From NCBI GenBank assembly GCA_049794535.1, contig JBARCX010000235.1:1-36848 (forward strand): DNA of 36,848 nt, in the 5' to 3' direction. The notes beneath the pieces are model-generated. The model ran no database searches. It was not told the DNA's origin and was given only the letters and a program-made list of their open reading frames with translations. The DNA comes from JBARCX01 sp049794535. GTDB taxonomy: Bacteria > Pseudomonadota > Gammaproteobacteria > Xanthomonadales > Rhodanobacteraceae. Shown here one piece after another: positions 22,805-30,222 of the stretch (position 1 is its first letter; every line of letters begins with the position of its first letter). Made by a program: the position numbers and the translations under genes.

Positions 22805-24454
22805 ATGCCGACTCTGAATGACATCCTTGTCCTGCTACCGGAGTTCTATCTGGTAGCGGTGGCGTGCTTACTGCTGCTGATGGACGCTTTCATGAAGCCC
22901 GAGCAGCGCGGCTTGCTGCACTGGATATCCATCGTCGTGTTGCTGGTGGCGATTTACTTGGTGGTTGCCGGCCAGCCGGCTACTCCAGTCACTGCTTTCA
23001 ATGGCATGTTTGTGCGCGACGGGGTGTCTGAAATCCTCAAAGTCTTCGCGCTGCTGTGCACGGTGCTGGTGTTCATTTATGGCCGCCCTTATTTGACCGA
23101 CCGTAAGTTGTTCATCGGTGAGTTCTATACGCTGATGATCTTTGCTGTTATCGGCGTGATGCTGCTGGTTTCGGCCGGCAACCTGATCATGGTGTACCTG
23201 GGACTCGAGTTGCTGACGCTGTCCTCATATGCACTGGTCGCGTTAAATCGCGATTCGCGCCTGTCTTCCGAAGCGGCCATTAAGTACTTCGTGCTGGGTG
23301 CGCTGGCGTCGGGCATGCTGTTGTATGGCATGTCGATGGTCTACGGCGCTACTGGCACGCTGAGCCTTGCTCAGTTGCATGGCGCTGCGCTGCACAGCTC
23401 GATGCCACACCTGTTGCTGTTCGGCATGATCTTCATGATCGTGGGCATTGCGTTCAAGCTTGGCGCAGCGCCGTTCCACATGTGGATTCCGGACGTTTAC
23501 CAAGGTGCACCGACAGCGGTAACCGCCTTTGTTGGTTCGGCACCCAAGCTGGCCGCGTTTGGTATGGCTTATCGTCTGCTCGAAACGGGTATGGGCGACC
23601 TGTCGCAGCACTGGCAGATGATGCTGGCCGTGCTCGCAGTGCTGTCGCTGGCGATTGGTAATCTTGTAGCGATCGTGCAGAGCAACCTCAAGCGCTTGTT
23701 GGCCTATTCGACCATTTCGCACATGGGCTACTTACTGCTTGGCCTGGTCAATGCCGGTCCGGAAGGTTATGCCGCAGCGATGTTCTACGCGATCAGCTAT
23801 GCGCTGATGAGTACGGCAGCTTTCGGTGTCATCCTGGCGCTGGCGCGCTCTGGTTTTGAGTGCGAAGAGATCGACGATTTCAAGGGCCTCAATCAGCGCT
23901 CGCCGTGGATGGCGTTCCTGATGATGCTTGCTATGTTTTCGCTGGCCGGCGTGCCGCCGATGTTCGGCTTCTTCGCTAAGTTGTTGGTGCTACAGGCTGC
24001 CATCCACGCCGGCATGATGTGGCTGGCGATTGTCGGCGCGGTGTTTGCGATCATCGGCCTGTATTACTACTTGCGCGTGGTCAAAGTGATGTATTTCGAC
24101 AAGCCTGTCGACGGCACTGAGGTGAAAGTGCAGGCCGACGCCACGTTGCGTGTGGTGTTGTCGCTCAATGCTTTGATGCTCCTTGCATTGGGTCTGTACT
24201 GGGGCCCGCTATTGAATTGGTGCAAGCAGGCGTTTGTCGGTTGTGTTACTGCATCGTCATGTCATGACGATGCACAAAAGTTGGACGAATTGGTCGGAAA
24301 TGCTTGCAAGAAACCGGCCATCTCGTTATGCTTTGCGGACTCTGATGCGGGGTGGAGCAGTCTGGCAGCTCGTCGGGCTCATAACCCGAAGGTCGCAGGT
24401 TCGAATCCTGCCCCCGCTACCAGGACTTTCTTGGACAAGAAAGCCTCCTCGTGA
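22805..24454 (+). CDS. nuoN: NADH-quinone oxidoreductase subunit N, with C-terminal run-on through a tRNA gene
   Basis: Antiporter-like proton-pumping subunit (ND2 type). Residues 1 to about 477 (ending WCKQAF) are a normal, complete NuoN with about 14 membrane segments, the conserved YLGLELLTLSSYALVAL helix, and GAAPFHMWIPDVYQGAPT; E. coli NuoN has 485 residues. The frame then has no stop and continues for 72 more residues to TGA at 24452-24454. This polar, Cys- and Ser-rich tail is encoded by the apparent 3' untranslated region, a 25-nt palindrome, the tRNA promoter, the entire initiator tRNA gene and part of its terminator hairpin. Either the natural stop was lost, an indel hides it, or the frame is really this long. 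A shift of the frame would give a TGA at 24265-24267. Confidence 0.9.
   Translation: MPTLNDILVLLPEFYLVAVACLLLLMDAFMKPEQRGLLHWISIVVLLVAIYLVVAGQPATPVTAFNGMFVRDGVSEILKVFALLCTVLVFIYGRPYLTDRKLFIGEFYTLMIFAVIGVMLLVSAGNLIMVYLGLELLTLSSYALVALNRDSRLSSEAAIKYFVLGALASGMLLYGMSMVYGATGTLSLAQLHGAALHSSMPHLLLFGMIFMIVGIAFKLGAAPFHMWIPDVYQGAPTAVTAFVGSAPKLAAFGMAYRLLETGMGDLSQHWQMMLAVLAVLSLAIGNLVAIVQSNLKRLLAYSTISHMGYLLLGLVNAGPEGYAAAMFYAISYALMSTAAFGVILALARSGFECEEIDDFKGLNQRSPWMAFLMMLAMFSLAGVPPMFGFFAKLLVLQAAIHAGMMWLAIVGAVFAIIGLYYYLRVVKVMYFDKPVDGTEVKVQADATLRVVLSLNALMLLALGLYWGPLLNWCKQAFVGCVTASSCHDDAQKLDELVGNACKKPAISLCFADSDAGWSSLAARRAHNPKVAGSNPAPATRTFLDKKASS
24250..24274. repeat. 25-nt perfect palindrome at the nuoN end
   Basis: Two 12-nt arms (TGCATCGTCATG at 24250-24261 and its exact reverse complement at 24263-24274) flank a single T. 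As RNA it would form a stem of about 10 bp with a small loop. No T tract follows, so it is not a standard terminator. It could protect the nuo mRNA 3' end, aid termination by Rho, or be a protein site. Confidence 0.75.
24304..24332 (+). promoter_or_regulatory. Promoter of the initiator tRNA gene
   Basis: TTGCAA at 24304-24309 and TATGCT at 24327-24332 are separated by exactly 17 bases; each matches the sigma-70 consensus at 4 of 6 positions. The predicted start near 24339 lies about 7 bases before the mature tRNA. The promoter is inside the extended nuoN frame. Confidence 0.6.
24346..24422 (+). tRNA. metY: Initiator tRNA-fMet (CAT anticodon)
   Basis: The 77-base gene folds as a cloverleaf with anticodon CAT and encoded CCA at 24420-24422. 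Initiator marks are present: position 1 (T) and position 72 (T) do not pair, and the anticodon stem has three consecutive G-C pairs (GGG/CCC) next to the CTCATAA loop. The T stem GCAGG/CCTGC is perfect. It closely follows the E. coli tRNA-fMet sequence and lies just before rimP-nusA-infB, exactly where E. coli has metY. The symbol is used by analogy to that operon. Confidence 0.95.
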
Positions 24455-24463
24455 GGCTTTTTT
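24440..24463 (+). terminator. Intrinsic terminator after the tRNA
   Basis: A perfect 8-bp stem AAAGCCTC/GAGGCTTT (24440-24447 and 24453-24460) with a 5-base loop; the T run continues to 24463, giving six T in a row. This is a strong Rho-independent terminator. The extended nuoN frame stops inside it. Confidence 0.92.
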
Positions 24464-24566
24464 GTTGGGCGCAAGGATGCGTTGTGCTACGTCTCGTGTT
24501 GCCTTGGCGATACGATGACGGCACCGGAAAGGGCCTGGAAGGGTCGGGACATCGGCGAGATAAGGG

Positions 24567-24591
24567 AATGGGCCGCTTGAGCCCATTTTTT
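24567..24591 (+). terminator. Second intrinsic terminator, in the rimP leader
   Basis: A 7-bp stem AATGGGC/GCCCATT (24567-24573 and 24581-24587) with a 7-base loop and six T from 24586 to 24591. It ends only 23 bases before the rimP start. Being upstream of an operon that encodes NusA, it may act as an attenuator. Confidence 0.8.
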
Positions 24592-24614
24592 GTTTCTGGC
24601 GACGGTAGAAGAAC

Positions 24615-25157
24615 ATGGATACGCAGGCACTGGCACTACGTTTTACTGAGGTTCTGGCCGATCTTAGGCTGGAGTGTCTCGGTGTGGAGTTCACCCCGTC
24701 GCATGGGCAGAGTACCCTGCGGGTTTATCTGGACATTCCAGATAAAGGTGAAGAGAGGCGTGAGGTTAACGTTGAAGATTGCGAGTCGGCCAGCCGCGAG
24801 TTGTCGGCGCTACTCGACGTTGAAGATCCGGTTCCAGGGCATTACGTACTGGAAGTTTCTTCGCCCGGAATTGATCGGCCATTGTTCACGGCCGAGCAGT
24901 TTGCAAAAGTTTCGGGGCAGGAAGTGAAAGTGCTGTTGAAGGCGCCGATCGAGGGACGTCGTCGTCTGCGCGGCAAAGTAGCAGCAGTGGATGGCGAGCG
25001 TATTTCGCTGGAAGCTGAAGGTAAGACTTTCGAGTTCGATCACGTGGCAGTGGAAAGCGCACGTGTAGTGCCGGATTGGGCAGCGCTCGGCTATGTGCCG
25101 CAGCCCAAGCGCGGTAGTGGCAAAGCCGGGACGACGGGCAAGAAGGCCCCGAAATAA
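24615..25157 (+). CDS. rimP: Ribosome maturation factor RimP
   Basis: Cytoplasmic factor that helps assemble the 30S subunit, especially its 3' domain. The 180-residue protein has the family core: DCESASRELSALLDVEDP followed by YVLEVSSPGIDRPL (residues about 54-92), then the SH3-like C-terminal domain. A basic Gly/Lys-rich tail of about 18 residues follows. The ATG at 24615 lies just after GGTAGAAGAAC, a modest ribosome binding site. rimP-nusA-infB is a near-universal proteobacterial order. Confidence 0.94.
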   Translation: MDTQALALRFTEVLADLRLECLGVEFTPSHGQSTLRVYLDIPDKGEERREVNVEDCESASRELSALLDVEDPVPGHYVLEVSSPGIDRPLFTAEQFAKVSGQEVKVLLKAPIEGRRRLRGKVAAVDGERISLEAEGKTFEFDHVAVESARVVPDWAALGYVPQPKRGSGKAGTTGKKAPK

Positions 25158-25204
25158 TCAATCTAGCGATGGGGCGCCGGCTGGCGTCTACGGAGTGGTT
25201 GCAA

Positions 25205-26710
25205 ATGAGCAAAGAACTTCTGCTGGTGGTCGATGCGGTAGCCAACGAGAAAGGCGTGCCGCGCGATGTGATCTTCCTGGCGATGGAGGCCGCGCTGGCC
25301 TCAGCCGCGAAGAAGCGTTATCCGGACGAAGATCCGGAAGTCCGCGTGTCGATTGACCGTCAGACCGGTGACTACGAGACCTTTCGTCGCTGGGAAATTA
25401 TCGCCGACGATGGTGAGATGGAATCGCCTTTCTTCCAGCTGCGCCTGATGGATGCGCTGGATGAGCGCGAAGACGCACAGATCGGTGAGTTCATTGAAAC
25501 GCAGGTCGAGAACGCTGAGTTTGGCCGTATCGCCGCGCAGGCCGCCAAGCAGGTGATCGTGCAGCGCGTGCGCGAAGCCGAACGCCAGCAGGTGGTCGAT
25601 GCGTTCAAGGATCGCGTCGGCGAACTGGTTACCGGTATCGTCAAGCGCGTTGAGCGTGGCAACGTCTATTTGGACCTGGGCAGCAATGCCGAGGCCTTTA
25701 TCCCGCGCGACAAGACGATTCCTCGCGAATCGGCCCGCGTTGGCGACCGCGTCCGCGGCTACCTTTTCGAAGTACGTTCCGAAGTACGTGGCCCGCAGCT
25801 GTTCGTGTCGCGTGCTGCACCGGAGTTCATGATCGAATTGTTCAAGCTCGAAGTGCCGGAAGTTGGCCAGGGTTTGGTCGAGATCAAGGGCTGTGCTCGT
25901 GATCCAGGCGATCGCGCGAAGATTGCCGTGGTCGCACACGACAGTCGCACGGATCCCATCGGCGCCTGCATCGGTATGCGCGGTTCGCGTGTACAGGCTG
26001 TGTCGAACGAGCTCAACGGTGAGCGCGTCGACATTATCCTGTGGCACGAAAACCAGGCCCAGTACGTCATCAATGCGATGGCGCCAGCGGAGGTGCAGTC
26101 CATCATCATGGACGAAGAAAAGCACTCGATGGATATCGCCGTGGCAGAGGACAAACTGTCCCAGGCCATCGGTCGTGGCGGCCAGAATGTGCGCCTCGCC
26201 AGCAAGCTTACCGGCTGGCAGCTCAATGTGATGACCCAGGATCAGGTCACCGCCAAGAGCGAAGCCGAGCAGGAGTCCGCGCGTCAGCTGTTCATGGACA
26301 AGCTGGAAGTGGACCAGGAAATCGCCAACATTCTCGTGCAGGAAGGTTTCTCCAGCGTCGAGGAAATCGCCTACGTGCCCAGTGCTGAGCTGCTCGCCGT
26401 GGAAGGCTTCGACGAGGACATCGTTGAAGAGCTTCGCGCACGTGCCCGTGATGCCTTGCTCACCGAGGCGTTGGCCGTGGAAGAGAACATTGACGAGCAC
26501 CAGCCCTCTGAAGAGCTGCTGGGGCTTGGTGGTATGGATGAAGCAACCGCTTTCGCGCTGGCTGCACGCGGCGTGAGTACGGTGGATGATCTGGCCGACC
26601 TCGCGGTGGACGACCTGATCGACATTGATGGCATGGACGAAGAGCGTGCTGCGGCGCTGATCATGGCTGCGCGTGCGCCGATGATCGCTCGCCTGGAGAA
26701 GGGCGGCTAA
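25205..26710 (+). CDS. nusA: Transcription termination/antitermination factor NusA
   Basis: RNA-polymerase-binding factor that controls pausing, termination and antitermination. The 501-residue protein has, in order, the N-terminal RNAP-binding domain (1 to about 125), S1 (about 137-202), KH1 with IGMRG (256-260), KH2 with IGRGG (322-326), and two acidic C-terminal repeats (about 365-420 and 440-495), as in E. coli. The frame opens at 25169, but ATG 25205 with GGAG at 25192-25195 gives the standard MSKELLLVV start. E. coli NusA controls its own operon, and the two terminators upstream of rimP are plausible targets here. Confidence 0.97.
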   Translation: MSKELLLVVDAVANEKGVPRDVIFLAMEAALASAAKKRYPDEDPEVRVSIDRQTGDYETFRRWEIIADDGEMESPFFQLRLMDALDEREDAQIGEFIETQVENAEFGRIAAQAAKQVIVQRVREAERQQVVDAFKDRVGELVTGIVKRVERGNVYLDLGSNAEAFIPRDKTIPRESARVGDRVRGYLFEVRSEVRGPQLFVSRAAPEFMIELFKLEVPEVGQGLVEIKGCARDPGDRAKIAVVAHDSRTDPIGACIGMRGSRVQAVSNELNGERVDIILWHENQAQYVINAMAPAEVQSIIMDEEKHSMDIAVAEDKLSQAIGRGGQNVRLASKLTGWQLNVMTQDQVTAKSEAEQESARQLFMDKLEVDQEIANILVQEGFSSVEEIAYVPSAELLAVEGFDEDIVEELRARARDALLTEALAVEENIDEHQPSEELLGLGGMDEATAFALAARGVSTVDDLADLAVDDLIDIDGMDEERAAALIMAARAPMIARLEKGG

Positions 26711-26723
26711 CCGCGAGAACGGC

Positions 26724-26807
26724 CGCGCCCTGGATGGGCGCGCCGAGGGAGGCTCTGTGGAGTCTTCCACCATGGATGGAGGTTGCCGTGCTGGTTAGGC
26801 CGCACGG
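26724..26807 (+). promoter_or_regulatory. Hairpins in the nusA-infB intergenic leader
   Basis: The 131-base gap before infB has a 7-bp stem CGCGCCC/GGGCGCG (26724-26730 and 26736-26742) and a 6-bp stem CCGTGC/GCACGG (26786-26791 and 26802-26807). Neither is followed by T residues, so they are not intrinsic terminators. They may influence processing or IF2 translation. Confidence 0.35.
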
Positions 26808-26841
26808 ACGATAAGCGCGGGAACGGCGGAGAAAGAACACG

Positions 26842-29694
26842 ATGTCGGACGTCACGATCAAACAACTTGCCCAGGTTCTGGGTATGCCGGTCGACAAGCT
26901 GCTTGGACAGCTTGGCGAAGCAGGCATGAAATTCTCCGATCCGGAGCAGGTCATCAGCAGCACCGAGAAGGTGAAGCTGCTTGGCTTCCTGCGTCGCACC
27001 CACGGCAAAGGCGAGGCACTCGCCGAGGTCGAGGACAGCTCGCCGCGGCAGATCACGCTCAAGCGTCGCACAGTGGGTGAGCTAAAGGTTTCCACCCCAG
27101 GCGGTCGCGGTGCAGCTAGCAGCGCCAAGACGGTGAACGTGGAAGTGCGCGCCAAGCGCACCTACGTCAAACGCAGCGTGATTGCGGAAGAAGCTAACGC
27201 TGAACCCGAGCGCGAAGATGCCGTACGCAAGCTGGCCGAATCGCAGCAGCAGCGTGAGCATGAAGAGCACGAGCGCAGCGCGGCTGACCATCGTCGCCAC
27301 GAAGAATCCGCGCGTCGCGAAGAAGAGCAGCAGCGCCAGGCGGAAGCCGAGCAACAGCGCATCGCGGCAGAGGCTGCTGCTGAGGCAGCGCTTGCTCATG
27401 CCCATGCCGCTGCTGAAGAAGTTGAAGTCGAGGAACCCGTAGTGGATGTAGCTGAACCGATGGTTATGCCGGAGCCGGTTGCTTCGCCGGGTAAAGTCGT
27501 GGCTGAGCCGCAGCCAATACAGCGCATCGATCAGAACTCGCTGGGTATGATCCTGCCGCGCATCCATGAGCCGCGTAAACGCGAGAAGAAGGTGGTCATC
27601 GTACCTGCCGCTCCTGTCGCAAAGCCGGTCCAAACGCCTGCGCCGGCACCAACGCCTGCACCAGCAGCTGCCGCTGGCACAAGCGCAGCAGCGCCGAGCG
27701 GCGATGCTAACCGTAACGCCAACAAGCCGCGGCATGGGCGTGATCGTGACGAAGGCCCCGGCGGCAAGCGTTTTGCCGGTGGTGAGCTGCATCTGAGTGA
27801 CGCCGATCGCGCGCGACGTTCCAGTAAGCGTGGCAAGCCGGGTAAGGGCGGTGGCCGCGATACATTCCGCAGTGCCAGTAGTAGTTCGGCTTCAAGTGGC
27901 CCGCACGGGTTTACCCGTCCGACCGCTGCCGTGGTGCGCGAGGTCGTGGTAGGCGACGCTAACGTCGTTGCCGAGCTCGCGCAGAAGATGGCCGTCAAGG
28001 GTTCGGAGGTCGTCAAGGCATTGTTCAAGATGGGCGTCATGGCGACCATCAACCAGACGATCGATCACGATACCGCCGTGCTGGTGGTGGAAGAGCTCGG
28101 CCATACGCCGGTTGCCGCTGATCAGAACAATGCCGAGGCGACGCTGGCCGCGCATACCCAGAATGCTGAGCTGGAAGGCGAGAAGACCTCACGCCCGCCG
28201 GTGGTCACCATCATGGGCCATGTCGACCACGGCAAGACCTCATTGCTGGATTACATCCGTCGCACCAAGGTCGCCTCTGGCGAAGCCGGCGGCATTACCC
28301 AGCACATCGGTGCTTATCATGTGGAAACGCCGAAGGGCGTGATCACCTTCCTCGACACCCCAGGCCACGCCGCATTCACCTCGATGCGTGCCCGCGGTGC
28401 GCAGTCCACGGATATCGTGGTGTTGGTGGTGGCCGCCGATGACGGTGTGATGCCGCAGACTGCCGAAGCCGTGCAGCATGCGCGCGCCGCCAAGGTGCCG
28501 CTGATCGTCGCGGTCAACAAGATGGACAAGTCGGACGCGAATCCTGACCACGTCAAACAGGGACTGGGCATTCTCGAAGTCATCCCGGAAGAATGGGGTG
28601 GTGACACGCCGTTCGTGGCGGTGTCGGCCAAGACCGGTATGGGTATCGATGATCTGCTCGATGCGATCTCGGTTCAGGCCGAGGTGATGGAGCTGACGGC
28701 TGTCGTAGACGGTCCGGCCTCCGGTGTCGTGATCGAGTCGAGCCTCGACCGTGGTCGTGGCCCGGTTGCCACCGTACTGGTGCAGCAGGGCACGCTGAAG
28801 CGCGGCGACTTCGTGGTGTGCGGTATCGAATACGGCCGCATGCGTGCACTCGTCGACGAAACCGGTAAGACCGTGCAGGAAGCTGGTCCGTCGATTCCGG
28901 TTCAGGTGCTCGGTTTGTCTGGTGTGCCTGAGTCGGGTGATGATTTCGTGGTGGTGGCCGACGAACGGCTGGCACGCGAAGTGGCCGCCGAGCGTCAGTT
29001 GAAGCGCCGCGAGACGCGCATGGTCAGCAAGGCTAATCGTCTTGAGGACATCATCGCGCAGATGGGTCAGGGCGCCGATTTGCAGACGCTCAACATTCTG
29101 GTCAAGGCCGATGTGCAGGGCTCCGTGCAGGCATTGCGCGAGTCGCTCAGCCAGATCGGCAACGAGAATGTGAAGGTGAATGTGATTGCGGCCGGCGTCG
29201 GTGGCATCACCGAGTCCGACGCTACCTTGGCAGTGGCTTCCAAGGCACTCGTTATCGGCTTCAACGTGCGTGCTGACGCTTCGGCGCGCAAGGTGATCGA
29301 TACCGCTGGCCTCGACGTACGCTACTTCTCGATCATTTACGACGTCATCGATCAGGTGAAGCAGGCTGCTTCGGGTCTGCTCGGTGTCGAGATCCGCGAA
29401 GAGATCATTGGTGTCGCACAGGTGCGCGAAGTGTTCCGTAGCTCCAAGTTCGGTGCGGTGGCGGGCTGTATGGTCATCGAGGGCAACGTCAAGCGCAGCA
29501 AGCCCATCCGCGTATTGCGCGACAATACGGTGGTCTTCGAGGGTGAGCTGGAGTCGCTGCGTCGCTTCAAGGATCTTGTCGATGAAGTGCGCAACGGCAT
29601 GGAATGCGGTATCGCCGTGAAGCAGTACAACGACGTCAAGGCCGGCGATCAGATCGAGTGCTTCGAGCGTATCGAGGTTGCACGTACACTGTAA
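26842..29694 (+). CDS. infB: Translation initiation factor IF-2
   Basis: GTPase that brings initiator fMet-tRNA to the 30S subunit and promotes subunit joining. The 950-residue protein begins with an IF2 N-terminal domain (MSDVTIKQLAQVLGMPVDKL), then a long low-complexity linker at about 130-340 that is first Glu/Arg/Ala-rich (coiled-coil-like), then Pro/Ala-rich. A second IF2_N-like domain precedes the G domain: GHVDHGKT at 459-466, DTPGHAAF and NKMD. The remaining domains, including the fMet-tRNA-binding C-terminal domain, are present. It sits in an operon led by the initiator tRNA it uses. Confidence 0.97.
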   Translation: MSDVTIKQLAQVLGMPVDKLLGQLGEAGMKFSDPEQVISSTEKVKLLGFLRRTHGKGEALAEVEDSSPRQITLKRRTVGELKVSTPGGRGAASSAKTVNVEVRAKRTYVKRSVIAEEANAEPEREDAVRKLAESQQQREHEEHERSAADHRRHEESARREEEQQRQAEAEQQRIAAEAAAEAALAHAHAAAEEVEVEEPVVDVAEPMVMPEPVASPGKVVAEPQPIQRIDQNSLGMILPRIHEPRKREKKVVIVPAAPVAKPVQTPAPAPTPAPAAAAGTSAAAPSGDANRNANKPRHGRDRDEGPGGKRFAGGELHLSDADRARRSSKRGKPGKGGGRDTFRSASSSSASSGPHGFTRPTAAVVREVVVGDANVVAELAQKMAVKGSEVVKALFKMGVMATINQTIDHDTAVLVVEELGHTPVAADQNNAEATLAAHTQNAELEGEKTSRPPVVTIMGHVDHGKTSLLDYIRRTKVASGEAGGITQHIGAYHVETPKGVITFLDTPGHAAFTSMRARGAQSTDIVVLVVAADDGVMPQTAEAVQHARAAKVPLIVAVNKMDKSDANPDHVKQGLGILEVIPEEWGGDTPFVAVSAKTGMGIDDLLDAISVQAEVMELTAVVDGPASGVVIESSLDRGRGPVATVLVQQGTLKRGDFVVCGIEYGRMRALVDETGKTVQEAGPSIPVQVLGLSGVPESGDDFVVVADERLAREVAAERQLKRRETRMVSKANRLEDIIAQMGQGADLQTLNILVKADVQGSVQALRESLSQIGNENVKVNVIAAGVGGITESDATLAVASKALVIGFNVRADASARKVIDTAGLDVRYFSIIYDVIDQVKQAASGLLGVEIREEIIGVAQVREVFRSSKFGAVAGCMVIEGNVKRSKPIRVLRDNTVVFEGELESLRRFKDLVDEVRNGMECGIAVKQYNDVKAGDQIECFERIEVARTL

Positions 29695-29731
29695 AAGTGG
29701 CGTGTTGCTGTTCAACAGCGCAGTCGTTGCA

Positions 29732-29772
29732 ACAGCGAGCGGTGTGGCAAACCCACATCGCTCGCTGTGTTT
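29732..29772 (+). terminator. Strong hairpin between infB and rbfA
   Basis: A 16-bp stem with a single G-T pair (29732-29747 with 29753-29768) and a 5-base CAAAC loop is followed by GTTTC. The T run is only three bases, so it may be a partial terminator or an RNase III/processing site rather than a full stop. rbfA and truB have no obvious promoter of their own. Confidence 0.6.
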
Positions 29773-29817
29773 CAGGGCTGGCGAGTGCCGGCCGCCATTG
29801 TTCATCAGGAGTGCGTC

Positions 29818-30195
29818 ATGCCTTCACGCGATTTCAAACGTACCGACCGTGTAGGCGCTGAATTGCGCCGCGAAATAGGTTTGTTGGTTCATGCTGCCGT
29901 GCGCGATCACGGGCTGCCGTCGGTAAGCGTGTCGGACGTGGAGGTTTCCCGCGACCTGGATTGGGCGAAGGTTTGGGTCACTGCGCTACAGCCGGAGCGT
30001 TCTGCTGAGGCCATGAAGGCACTCAAGGAGCTGGCCTTCGAGTTTCGTCGTGAACTCTCGCGCAGCATGCGCCTGCGTCGCGTGCCCGAATTGAGCTTCA
30101 AGTACGACGACTCGGTAGACAAGGGCGAGCGGATCGACGCGCTGCTGCGGGAAAATGCCCCCGGCCCTGCCTCTGATGATGAAGACGCTGGCTGA
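29818..30195 (+). CDS. rbfA: Ribosome-binding factor A
   Basis: Small KH-fold protein that matures the 30S subunit by acting on the 5' region of 16S rRNA. The 125-residue protein has the family features: the RTDRVGAELRREI start, SVSDVEVSRDLDWAKVWVT, and a RVPELSFKYDDSVDKGERID segment. The frame opens at 29767, but the ATG at 29818 has AGGAG at 29807-29811 and gives the usual MPSRDFKRTDRV start. The C-terminal tail is acidic. Confidence 0.95.
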   Translation: MPSRDFKRTDRVGAELRREIGLLVHAAVRDHGLPSVSVSDVEVSRDLDWAKVWVTALQPERSAEAMKALKELAFEFRRELSRSMRLRRVPELSFKYDDSVDKGERIDALLRENAPGPASDDEDAG

Positions 30196-30222
30196 GTTCT
30201 TGTACTTTTTGCTGCTCTATCT

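Noticed and set aside
24234..24518. 94-codon + frame across the tRNA and terminator
   Set aside because: It overlaps the tRNA-fMet gene in another frame, has no ribosome binding site and no family match; kept only as evidence that the region is stop-poor.
25301..26773. 490-codon minus-strand frame opposite nusA
   Set aside because: Same cause: no ribosome binding site or family features, and it fully overlaps a clear nusA.
28240..29805. 521-codon minus-strand frame opposite infB
   Set aside because: Shadow of the conserved infB G-domain coding sequence, with low-complexity His-rich translation.
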